Translations under genes and position numbers: made by a program
Notes under the pieces: model-generated
Told to the model about the DNA's origin: nothing
Seen by the model: the letters and a program-made list of their open reading frames with translations, nothing else
Database searches by the model: none
Shown: one piece after another, positions 8,630 to 15,905 of the stretch
Layout: each line of letters opens with the position of its first letter
Numbering within the stretch: the first letter of the stretch is position 1
Source: Pseudoflavonifractor capillosus
GTDB taxonomy: Bacteria > Bacillota > Clostridia > Oscillospirales > Oscillospiraceae
Reading direction: 5' to 3'
Length of the DNA stretch: 64,000 nt
NCBI RefSeq assembly: GCF_016899775.1
Contig: NZ_JACJJE010000011.1
Location: forward strand, 1-64,000

Positions 8630-9735
8630 CCTGGACCCAGCTTTCACAACAGATATCTTCCATTCCTCCGGCGGACCAGGGGGCCATGGAGGCGGCCCGC
8701 CGCCGGTGGGACTCCATCGCCAAGCCCCTCCACGGTCTGGGCAGGCTGGAGGACCTGCTGGTCCGAATGGCCGGGGTGACCGGCAGTCTGGATCTGGACC
8801 TGGACCGGAAGGCGGTGGCGGTGTTCTGCGCCGACAACGGCGTGGTGGCCGAGGGGGTCACTCAGACCGGGCAGGAGGTCACCTGGACGGTGGCCCAAAC
8901 CATGGGGGAGCGGCGCTCCTCCGTGTGCCACATGGCCCGGACCGCCGGGGCCCAGGTGTTCCCGGTGGATCTGGGCATGGTCCGGCGGGACACGCCTCCC
9001 GGCGTGCGCCCCTGCGTGGTGCTGGAGGGGGGGACCCGGAACATGGCGGAGGGCCCGGCCATGCCACGGGAGGCGGCGGAGCGGGCCCTGGCCGTGGGCT
9101 TTTCCCTGGCCCGGGAGCTGGCGGAGGATGGGTATACCCTCCTGGCCGCCGGGGAGATGGGCATTGGCAACACCACCACCACAGCGGCGGTGGCCTGCGC
9201 TCTGCTGGACCTCTCCCCCCAGGAGGCGGTGGGCCGGGGGGCCGGATTGTCGGACGCAGGGCTGGCGCGCAAGCGCCGTGCGGTGGAGCGGGCCCTGGAG
9301 GTCAACCGGCCCGACCCCGGCGATCCGGTGGACATTCTCTGTAAGGTGGGCGGACTTGACATTACGGCGATGACAGGATTTTATCTGGGCTGTGCCGCCG
9401 CTCAGGTCCCGGTGATCCTGGACGGGGCCATCTCGGCCGCCGCCGCTCTGCTGGCGGTGCGGCTGTGCCCCAATGCGGAAAAAGCGCTCCTGCCCAGCCA
9501 CTGGCCCTCGGAGCCCTGCGGACAGGCCCTGCTGGCCGCCCTGGGGCTGGAGCCCGTATTGCACGGCAGCTTTCACCTGGGGGAGGGCACCGGGGCGGTG
9601 GCCCTCATGCCCCTGCTGGATATGGCCCAGTCCGTCTACCGGGATATGTCCACCTTCGGGGGAATGGGCATCGGGGCCTACCGGCCCGACGGGGAGCGGG
9701 TCCCGGCCAAAGTGGAGCCGGAGGCCGTACCATGA
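8626..9735 (+). CDS. cobT: nicotinate-nucleotide–dimethylbenzimidazole phosphoribosyltransferase
   Basis: Makes alpha-ribazole 5'-phosphate from nicotinate mononucleotide and the lower-ligand base, for the nucleotide loop of cobalamin. 369 residues, typical length. Diagnostic stretches are CADNGVVAEGVTQTG, AAGEMGIGNTTTTAA, VGGLDITAMTGFYLG and STFGGMGIGAY. ATG 8626 overlaps the cbiA stop (ATGA), which fixes the start even though the frame is open for 127 codons upstream. No dimethylbenzimidazole synthesis genes are seen here, so the base used is unknown. Confidence 0.95.
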   Translation: MTWTQLSQQISSIPPADQGAMEAARRRWDSIAKPLHGLGRLEDLLVRMAGVTGSLDLDLDRKAVAVFCADNGVVAEGVTQTGQEVTWTVAQTMGERRSSVCHMARTAGAQVFPVDLGMVRRDTPPGVRPCVVLEGGTRNMAEGPAMPREAAERALAVGFSLARELAEDGYTLLAAGEMGIGNTTTTAAVACALLDLSPQEAVGRGAGLSDAGLARKRRAVERALEVNRPDPGDPVDILCKVGGLDITAMTGFYLGCAAAQVPVILDGAISAAAALLAVRLCPNAEKALLPSHWPSEPCGQALLAALGLEPVLHGSFHLGEGTGAVALMPLLDMAQSVYRDMSTFGGMGIGAYRPDGERVPAKVEPEAVP

Positions 9736-10262
9736 CTGCACTCGTCTTTGGCGGGGCGGCCAGCGGCAAGAGTGAGTACGGGGAGAAGCTGGTTTGCTCC
9801 CTGCCCCGGACGGGGGAACTGATCTACCTGGCCACCATGGAGCCCTTCGGCCCGGAGGCGGAGGCGCGCATCCGGAGGCACCGGGAACAGCGGACGGGCA
9901 GGGGATTTTCCACCCTGGAGCGGGCCAGAGACCTGGCGGGCTGCCCCCTTCCCGCCAGCGGGACCGTCCTGCTGGAGGACCTGGGCAATCTGGCCGCCAA
10001 CGAGCTGTTTTCTGGATCAGATATGGACCCGGAGGGGACATTCCTCCGCATCCGAGACGGCCTGCAGGCCGTCCGGGCCCAGTCGGAGCACCTGGTAGTC
10101 ATCAGCAACGACCTCCATCGGGATGGGGAGACCTATCCCCGGGAGACGGAATGTTATCTGGACCTGATGGCCCGTCTCCACCGGGAGGCGGCCGCCTGGG
10201 CGGACCAGGTGGTGGAGGTGGTGTGCGGGCTGCCGGTGATCTGGAAGGGGGAGAGGGCTTGA
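9732..10262 (+). CDS. cobU: adenosylcobinamide kinase / adenosylcobinamide-phosphate guanylyltransferase
   Basis: Phosphorylates adenosylcobinamide and transfers GMP to it, giving the GDP-cobinamide used by CobS. 176 residues with the N-terminal P-loop FGGAASGKSEYGEK, TGRGFSTLE, TVLLEDLGNLAANELF and a C-terminal ADQVVEVVCGLPVIWKG. Start ATG 9732 overlaps the cobT stop (ATGA) and the stop overlaps the TTG start of cobS. A second, much shorter CobU-like protein is encoded two genes downstream. Confidence 0.93.
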   Translation: MTALVFGGAASGKSEYGEKLVCSLPRTGELIYLATMEPFGPEAEARIRRHREQRTGRGFSTLERARDLAGCPLPASGTVLLEDLGNLAANELFSGSDMDPEGTFLRIRDGLQAVRAQSEHLVVISNDLHRDGETYPRETECYLDLMARLHREAAAWADQVVEVVCGLPVIWKGERA

Positions 10263-11035
10263 ACATTCTGCGGACCGTGGGCATGGCCTTTGCCCTGTAC
10301 TCCCGCATCCCCATGCCCCGCCTGGACTGGGAGAGTGAGAGCCGGAAGTACACCCTCTATGCCTTCCCCCTGGTGGGAATCGCGGTGGGGATCTTTGAAC
10401 TGCTGTGGCTGTGGATGGTGCAAGTATTAAACCTTCACACAGTTTTGGCCGGGGTGGTGCTCACCGCCCTGCCCATCTGGGTGACCGGGGGCATCCACCT
10501 GGACGGCTTCTGCGACGTGTGCGACGCCCGGGCCTCCCACCAGAGCCGTGAGCGGAAGCTGGAGATTCTGAAAGACTCCAATGTGGGGGCCTTTGCGGTG
10601 ATCCACTGCGTGCTCCTGCTCCTGGTCACCTTCGGCTTTTGGTGCCAGCTGGAGCCGGTGGATTTTGAGGTGTGGGGGGCGCTGGTCCTCCTGCCGGTGT
10701 TCAGCCGGTGCCTGTCCGCTTTCGGGGCTCTGTCCCTGCCTAACGCCCGGGGAAGCGGCATGCTGGCCTCGGTGACCGGAGGGGCGCAGAGACGGCCGGG
10801 CCGCTGGGGGCTGCTGCTGGGGAGCCTGCTGTGTGCGGCCGCCCTGGCGGCACTGGAGCCCTGGCTTCTGCTGGCGGCGGGGGCGGGATACCTGTCCTTC
10901 ATTTACTATGTGCGCACGGCGAAGCGGGAGTTCGGCGGCACCACCGGGGACCTGTCCGGGTGGTTTTTGCAGCTGTGCGAGCTCTCATCCCTGGCCGGTC
11001 TGGTGCTGGCCCAGCGGCTGGAGGTGTTACTTTGA
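10259..11035 (+). CDS. cobS: adenosylcobinamide-GDP ribazoletransferase (cobalamin synthase)
   Basis: Integral membrane enzyme joining adenosylcobinamide-GDP to alpha-ribazole (phosphate), the last or next-to-last step to cobalamin. 258 residues with six or so hydrophobic helices. Family landmarks are TGGIHLDGFCDVCDA, KLEILKDSNVGAFAV (metal and substrate site) and FGGTTGDLSGWFLQLCE. The start is TTG 10259, overlapping the cobU stop as TTGA. There is no ATG near the conserved N-terminus and the LYSRIPMPR motif falls at the normal distance. It overlaps the next gene in the same manner. Confidence 0.93.
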   Translation: MNILRTVGMAFALYSRIPMPRLDWESESRKYTLYAFPLVGIAVGIFELLWLWMVQVLNLHTVLAGVVLTALPIWVTGGIHLDGFCDVCDARASHQSRERKLEILKDSNVGAFAVIHCVLLLLVTFGFWCQLEPVDFEVWGALVLLPVFSRCLSAFGALSLPNARGSGMLASVTGGAQRRPGRWGLLLGSLLCAAALAALEPWLLLAAGAGYLSFIYYVRTAKREFGGTTGDLSGWFLQLCELSSLAGLVLAQRLEVLL

Positions 11036-11358
11036 TTTTGGTAGTGGGCGGCCTGGAGGCCGGAAAGCGGAAGTTTATTCGGGAAGAACTGGGGTACGCC
11101 CCGGAACAGCTCTCCTCCGTGCCGGAGGAGGGAACGCCGGTCTTGTGGGGGCTGGAGGCCCTGGACCCTCTGCCTCCGCTGGAGGCCCTGCTGGGCCGGG
11201 AGGTGGTGGCCTGCCGGGAGGTGGGCTGCGGCGTGGTCCCCCTGGACCGGGCCGACCGGGACCGGCGGGAGGCAGTGGGGCGGCTGTGCTGTGACCTGGC
11301 CGCCCGGGCGGAGGCGGTGTTTCGGGTAAACTGTGGAATCGCAATGCGGTTAAAGTAG
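11032..11358 (+). CDS. short CobU-like protein of the cobalamin operon
   Basis: 108 residues from TTG 11032, which overlaps the cobS stop (TTGA). It opens ILVVGGLEAGKRKFI, a P-loop-like glycine stretch in the CobU position with R after GK instead of S/T. It ends GCGVVPLDRADRDRREAVG…RVNCGIAMRLK, which resembles the conserved C-terminal EVGxGVVP…GIPxxLK part of CobU. The central part of CobU is missing. A full CobU lies just upstream, so this is a divergent paralogue rather than a split gene. Catalysis is doubtful; it might bind nucleotide or regulate CobU. Translational coupling supports expression. Confidence 0.7.
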   Translation: MILVVGGLEAGKRKFIREELGYAPEQLSSVPEEGTPVLWGLEALDPLPPLEALLGREVVACREVGCGVVPLDRADRDRREAVGRLCCDLAARAEAVFRVNCGIAMRLK

Positions 11359-11839
11359 ATTTTCGAGGGGGAGGTTCCTTATGAATCTGAGCCACACTTG
11401 AGCCCCACCGCAACAAAGGCGCTTTCCAATAGGGAAGTGCCAAGCTTCCGACCTCTGCTTATGCAGGCCGCCGAAGGCGGCCCCCAACGCAAAGCCCAAC
11501 GGAGTGGGTTTGCGTTGGAGAGGAGGAGCAAGGAAGCGGGCGCAGTTTTCGCCGCTAGGCGGAAACGGAGGCAAGCTGACTTTGCGACGACGAAGCGGCA
11601 GCGGAAGACGAGGGACAGCGTGTCGGCTGAGCCACCCGCGCCTTTGCGATTTATAAACCAGGCCGCTTCATTGGCGGCCCCGTAAAAAGGGGGTCTGGGG
11701 GTAAGCCGTCATTGGCGAACGAAGTTCGTCTCTGCGGCGTCCCCCAGCGTCTTTTGGTTCCTTTTCCACGTGGAAAAGGAACCCGCCCCGCAGGGCGGAA
11801 CCCTGCTGAAAACAATTAAACGGAGAAAAAGGAATTTTT
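11359..11839. other. 480-bp non-coding gap inside the cobalamin cluster
   Basis: No protein is recognisable. The right part (about 11676–11808) is a copy of the dispersed hairpin repeat. The left part contains separate small inverted repeats such as GGCCGCCGAAGGCGGCC (around 11468). The gap splits an otherwise overlapping cob cluster into two transcription blocks. No terminator with a T-tract is obvious. Confidence 0.5.
11676..11808 (-). repeat. dispersed hairpin repeat, copy R2 (partial)
   Basis: Ends with the family's two-hairpin terminal unit, read on the minus strand: hairpin 1 GGGTTCCGCCCTGCGGGGCG, then hairpin 2 TTCCTTTTCC-ACGT-GGAAAAGGAA, then CCAAAAGACGC. The same terminal unit occurs at 37.2 kb. 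Confidence 0.75.
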
Positions 11840-12418
11840 ATGGAACTGCTCTTACTGCGCCACAGCATCACGCCTGGCAATCTGAAAAAACAATACGTCG
11901 GAATCACCGACCAGCCCCTGGCCCCGGAGGGGGAGGCCCTGGCCCGGGAGAAGCAGAAAGACATGCCACCGGTGGAGGCCCTATGGATCTCCCCCATGCT
12001 CCGGTGCCGGCAGACGGCCCGGATCCTGTTCCCGGAGCTGGAGCCGGTGGAGATCCCTGACCTGCGGGAGTGCAACTTCGGGGACTTTGAGGGCAGGACC
12101 TGGGCGGAAATTAAGGACCACCCGGCCTATCAGGCCTGGATGGGCGGAGAACAGGCGGCTGCCCTCCCCAACGGGGAGTCGGTGGCGGAGTTTTACGCCC
12201 GGTGCCGCCGGGGGTTCCAGGAGGTGATCCAGCAGGCGGCCTCCCTGGGCATCCAGCGGGGGGCGGTGGTGGCCCACGGGGGCACCTGGATGGCGGTGCT
12301 GGAGGCCTACGGCCGCCCGAAGCGTCCCTTCTACCAGTGGCAGCCCAAGAACTGCTCCGGTTTCCGCATGGAGGTCCGGGAAAATCCCCTGGAGCTCCGC
12401 CTGCTGGAGGAGCTATGA
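11840..12418 (+). CDS. cobC: alpha-ribazole phosphatase-like histidine phosphatase
   Basis: Removes phosphate from alpha-ribazole 5'-phosphate or adenosylcobalamin 5'-phosphate. 192 residues of the histidine phosphatase (phosphoglycerate-mutase) fold, with LLLRHSITPGN carrying the catalytic His, WISPMLRCRQTA, and VVAHGGTWMAVL with the second His. RHS replaces the usual RHG or RHA. The CobC assignment rests mainly on position: it overlaps cbiB by 4 bp and follows cobS. Histidine phosphatases are hard to assign by sequence alone. An AAAAAGG ribosome binding site precedes ATG 11840. Confidence 0.85.
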   Translation: MELLLLRHSITPGNLKKQYVGITDQPLAPEGEALAREKQKDMPPVEALWISPMLRCRQTARILFPELEPVEIPDLRECNFGDFEGRTWAEIKDHPAYQAWMGGEQAAALPNGESVAEFYARCRRGFQEVIQQAASLGIQRGAVVAHGGTWMAVLEAYGRPKRPFYQWQPKNCSGFRMEVRENPLELRLLEEL

Positions 12419-13395
12419 TCCTGCTGGCCCTGCGGTTTTTTACGGTACTTCTCCCGGCGGTGCTCCTGGATTTGGTTCTGGGGGACCCCCGGTGGCTGCC
12501 CCACCCGGTGCGGTGGATGGGGCGGACCATCTCTGCCCTGGAGCCGTTCCTGCGCCGGGCGTTTCCCAAGACGCCCGCAGGAGAGCGGGCGGCCGGGGGG
12601 GCGCTGGTCCTGCTGATGGCGGTGCTGTTCGGCGGAGGGAGCATCCTGTTCCTCAAGTTGTGTGGCATGGTTTCCTCCTGGCTGGCCTGGGGGGTGGAGG
12701 TGTGGTTCTCCTTCCAGCTCCTGTCCGCCCGGGACCTGCAGGTGGAGGCCATGGCGGTGTACCCCCCCTTAACATCCGGCGACCTGGAGGGGGCTCGGGC
12801 GGCGGTCTCCCGGATCGTGGGCCGGGACACCTCGGTCCTGGATGGGAGCGGGGTGGCCAAAGCGGCGGTGGAGACGGTGGCGGAGAACACCTGCGACGGG
12901 GTGATCTCCCCCCTGATCTTCCTCTTTTTGGGCGGCCTGCCCCTGGGCATGGCCTTCAAGGCGGTGAGTACCCTGGATTCCATGGTGGGTTACCGCACCC
13001 CGAAGTACCAATATTTTGGCACGGCCGCCGCCAAATTGGACGACGTCCTGAATTTTGTCCCCGCCCGGCTGTCGGGAATTTTGATGTGCCTGGGGGCGGT
13101 CCTGCTCCCGGGATGTTCCGGACGGCGGGCCTGGCGGATTTTTTGGCGGGACCGGAAAAAGCACGCCTCCCCCAACTCCGCCCACAGTGAGGCCGCCTGC
13201 GCCGGAGCGCTGGGGGTGCAGCTGGCGGGGGACGCCCAGTATTTTGGAAAGATGGTCCGCAAGCCCACTTTGGGGGACCCGGTCCGGCCGGTGGAGCCGG
13301 AGGACATCTCCCGGGCCTGCCATCTGATGTACGCCACAGAAGGGCTCACCCTGCTGCTTTTGGCGGGGATCGGACTGATCTTGAATTTGCTGTAA
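12415..13395 (+). CDS. cbiB: adenosylcobinamide-phosphate synthase
   Basis: Membrane enzyme attaching (R)-1-amino-2-propanol (or its phosphate) to adenosylcobyric acid. 326 residues with several transmembrane helices. Family landmarks are LDLVLGDPRWLPHPVRWMG near the N-terminus, VAENTCDGVISPLIF, DSMVGYRTPKYQYFGTAAAKLDD and SPNSAHSEAACAGALGVQL. ATG 12415 overlaps the cobC stop. It works with the next gene, CobD, which makes its aminopropanol-phosphate substrate. Confidence 0.95.
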   Translation: MILLALRFFTVLLPAVLLDLVLGDPRWLPHPVRWMGRTISALEPFLRRAFPKTPAGERAAGGALVLLMAVLFGGGSILFLKLCGMVSSWLAWGVEVWFSFQLLSARDLQVEAMAVYPPLTSGDLEGARAAVSRIVGRDTSVLDGSGVAKAAVETVAENTCDGVISPLIFLFLGGLPLGMAFKAVSTLDSMVGYRTPKYQYFGTAAAKLDDVLNFVPARLSGILMCLGAVLLPGCSGRRAWRIFWRDRKKHASPNSAHSEAACAGALGVQLAGDAQYFGKMVRKPTLGDPVRPVEPEDISRACHLMYATEGLTLLLLAGIGLILNLL

Positions 13396-13407
13396 AGGAG
13401 AACTCCT

Positions 13408-14451
13408 ATGCACCGATACGACCACGGAGGCGACGTGTACGGGGCGGACCGCCCGGCGCTGGACTTCTCCATTAGCTTGAATCCCATGGGCCCGCCCCCG
13501 GCAGTGCTGGAGGCGGCTCGGGCGGCAGTGCTGGACTGGAACCGCTACCCAGACCCCAAGTGCCGGGCCCTCCGGCAGGCGGCCGCACGGCGGGATGGGG
13601 TGCCGGAGGAGCTCCTTCTCTTTGGAAACGGGGCCTCCGACCTGATCGACCGCTTTCTGCGAGCCCTCCGGCCCAAGCGGGCCCTGCTGCTGGCTCCCAC
13701 CTTCTCCGAGTACCGCCGGGGATTGGAGGGGATCGGCTGTGAGATCGAGGAATTTTTTCTCGACAAGGAAAATGACTTTACGGTTTCTGAGGACATTTTG
13801 AATGCAGTCCGCCCCGAGGTGGACCTGGTGTTTCTCTGCGATCCCAACAACCCCACTGGGCGGCGGATGGAGCAGGAGCTTCTCCGGGCCCTTCTGGACC
13901 GGTGCCGGGCGGCGGGGACCTTCCTGGCGGTGGACCAGTGCTTTCTGGAATTGACTGAGGAGGACCCAAACGCTCTGGTCTCCCAGCTGACAGGCGGCGG
14001 GCTGCTGCTCCTTCGGGCCCTCACCAAGAGCTACACCCTGGCGGGCCTGCGGCTGGGATACTGCCTGTGCGGGGACCGGGCCCTTCTGGAGCGGATGGAG
14101 GGGCTGGGCTCACCCTGGCCGGTGTCCTCCCCCGCCCAGGCGGCGGGGGAGTGTGCCTTGCGGGATTTCCCGGACTGGCCGAAGCGGAGCCTTCCCTTTC
14201 TGCGGGAGGAGCGGGTCCGGCTGGCCCTGGCTTTGGAGGCTCTGGGCCTCTGGGTGTGCCCCAGCCACGCCAACTTTCTTCTGTTCCAGGGGCCCACAGA
14301 CCTGGGGGAGCGGCTGCTTTGGGAGAAAAGCATTCTGATTCGGGACTGCGCCAACTACTCCGGCCTGGGGCCGGGGTGGTATCGGATCGGGATTCAGAAG
14401 CGAGACGGCAATTCCAGATTGATTCAGGCACTGGTGGAGCTTTGCGGATAA
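13408..14451 (+). CDS. cobD: threonine-phosphate decarboxylase (CobD), PLP enzyme
   Basis: Decarboxylates L-threonine O-3-phosphate to aminopropanol phosphate for CbiB. 347 residues, class-I aminotransferase fold: HGGDVYG at the N-terminus (typical of CobD rather than HisC), ISLNPMGPP, FGNGASDLIDRFL, LCDPNNPTGRRM, and ALTKSYTLAGLRLGY with PLP-lysine K207. ATG 13408 follows AAAGGAG and lies 12 bp after cbiB. A histidinol-phosphate aminotransferase is the main alternative, but the HGG start and the context argue for CobD. No threonine kinase (PduX) is seen in the window. Confidence 0.9.
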   Translation: MHRYDHGGDVYGADRPALDFSISLNPMGPPPAVLEAARAAVLDWNRYPDPKCRALRQAAARRDGVPEELLLFGNGASDLIDRFLRALRPKRALLLAPTFSEYRRGLEGIGCEIEEFFLDKENDFTVSEDILNAVRPEVDLVFLCDPNNPTGRRMEQELLRALLDRCRAAGTFLAVDQCFLELTEEDPNALVSQLTGGGLLLLRALTKSYTLAGLRLGYCLCGDRALLERMEGLGSPWPVSSPAQAAGECALRDFPDWPKRSLPFLREERVRLALALEALGLWVCPSHANFLLFQGPTDLGERLLWEKSILIRDCANYSGLGPGWYRIGIQKRDGNSRLIQALVELCG

Positions 14452-14596
14452 TTTTGCGGAGGTAATTCGCCCTCTGCGGACGGCAGATTTCTTTTGAGGC
14501 ATAGCTTGTGCGCTGCCCGCGAGCCGCACCGCCTCACGTCTTGGCCTGAATCTCGTGGGAGGGAGCCTGAAATCCAACAAAACCACCCACCCCCTC

Positions 14597-14626
14597 TTTA
14601 CAGAAGCCGGGGTTCCAGTGTATAAT
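14597..14626 (+). promoter_or_regulatory. promoter of the DUF1934 gene
   Basis: -35 TTTACA (14597–14602), an 18-bp spacer and consensus -10 TATAAT (14621–14626), about 66 bp before the start codon. Confidence 0.65.
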
Positions 14627-14692
14627 ACCACAGCCCATTTTCTATCCCATGATAGCGGTGGGGAACAACAGCAGCAGCCTGGAGGGGTTTCA

Positions 14693-15139
14693 TTGGAGAA
14701 GGACGTGATCATTTCCATCAAGGGGGTCCAGCGGTACGAGAACGCCGACCCGGACACCATGGAGCTGGTGACCGCGGGCCGCCTGGAGCGGGAGGGGAAC
14801 AGCTATACCCTGTCCTATCAGGAGAGCGAGCTCACCGGCCTGGAGGGCACGCTGACCACCTTCCAAATCGAGCCGGAGCGGATCACCCTCATGCGGGTGG
14901 GGGAGTTCAACTCCCAGATGGTGTTCCAGGAGGGGCGGCGGCACATGTCTATGTACAACACCCCCTACGGCGCCATGACCATCGGGGTGAATACCCGCCA
15001 CCTGCTCTCTGAACTGACCGACCGGGGCGGAGAGATCGAGATCGACTATGCCATCGAAATTGACCACAGTGTGGCGGGACGGAATACGTTCCAGATCAAT
15101 GTAAAAGAGGCGGAAGGCGCTGCCGGGTTTCGAATTTGA
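14693..15139 (+). CDS. DUF1934 (YwiB-like) beta-barrel protein
   Basis: 148 residues starting at TTG 14693, 6 bases after GGAGGGG. No ATG lies between the ribosome binding site and the conserved DVIISIKGVQRY. The mainly beta sequence with LVTAGRLEREGNSYTLSYQESE and MTIGVNTRHLLSEL matches the small calycin-like DUF1934 family (B. subtilis YwiB), whose function is not established. A gene of this family next to argS is the usual order in Firmicutes. The 3' end is duplicated just downstream. Confidence 0.85.
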   Translation: MEKDVIISIKGVQRYENADPDTMELVTAGRLEREGNSYTLSYQESELTGLEGTLTTFQIEPERITLMRVGEFNSQMVFQEGRRHMSMYNTPYGAMTIGVNTRHLLSELTDRGGEIEIDYAIEIDHSVAGRNTFQINVKEAEGAAGFRI

Positions 15140-15348
15140 TGTGGTCAATTTCGATTCCAAGCATTTTGCCGAAGGCAAAACCTTGCCGGAGACCGGGCTC
15201 TGCCCGGTCGAGGATTAAAATAACCGGGTCCCCGCGGCGGCCTGCCGCCGTGGGTAATTGACCACTCTGTGGCGGGACGGAATACGTTCCAGATCAATGT
15301 AAAAGAGGCGGAAGGCGCTGCCGGCCTTCGAATTTGAAGTGGTCAGCT
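15058..15348 (+). repeat. direct duplication of the 3' end of the DUF1934 gene
   Basis: About 90 bp starting at AATTGACCAC 15058 recurs at 15256, an offset of 198 bp. The second copy would encode the same tail but ends GLRI instead of GFRI. Between the copies lies a 10-bp inverted pair, GTGGTCAATT (15141–15150) and AATTGACCAC (15256–15265), enclosing three small hairpins, including GACCGGGC…GCCCGGTC and CGGCGGCCTGCCGCCG. Confidence 0.85.
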
Positions 15349-15424
15349 CCGATTTGACCTGCTGACTATGGACCAGTTATCACCTGATCGGCAGGGGCAG
15401 GCGCGGTGGTGAGATCGCATCCGT

Positions 15425-15665
15425 CGAAATATTAAGACAGCCAGGGCCCAGTGGCCCGGAGGGAATTTAGACTGTCACTCAAATTTTGCGCGCCGGAAAT
15501 TTTCTGCCTGGCCCAAGGGGTAACTCTCGTAATGGGGGACCGGGGGTAAGCGGTCCTATGGGCACGAAGTGCCCGTCGGCCGCGTCCCCCGGCGATCCTT
15601 TGGTTTCTTTCCCATCGCTGGGAAAGAAACTCGCCCCACAGGGCGAAATCCTGTGAGACGGCGCG
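15425..15665 (-). repeat. dispersed hairpin repeat, copy R3, within the 15140–15905 intergenic region
   Basis: Read on the minus strand it starts with a variant terminal unit: GGATTTCGCCC-TGTG-GGGCG, then GTTTCTTTCCC…GGGAAAGAAACC. The GGGCAC-TTC-GTGCCC inner hairpin follows, then the shared block TTCCGGCGCGCAAAATTTGA and GGGCCACTGGGCCCTGG. The rest of this 766-bp region holds the DUF1934 duplication and the argS leader; no other gene is seen. Confidence 0.75.
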
Positions 15666-15905
15666 CCGAGTCGCCGCGCCCTACAAAAGGAAGGAAGCAA
15701 CACTCGCCGTCCGAACTGCGGCTCTTAGCGCGGAGATGGCGGCGAAATATCCTGAGACAGTGTCTCCTGCTCCCTCAGCCCTCGTCCTACAGGAATTTCT
15801 TGTATAGAGCTTCTATGTTTATCTCCTTAAGAAAATAGTATAAAGTTCTTTTTGCTTCTTTTTCTTTCCAGAAAAAGAAGAGAAGAAAGGTGTGTAGAAA
15901 GAATT

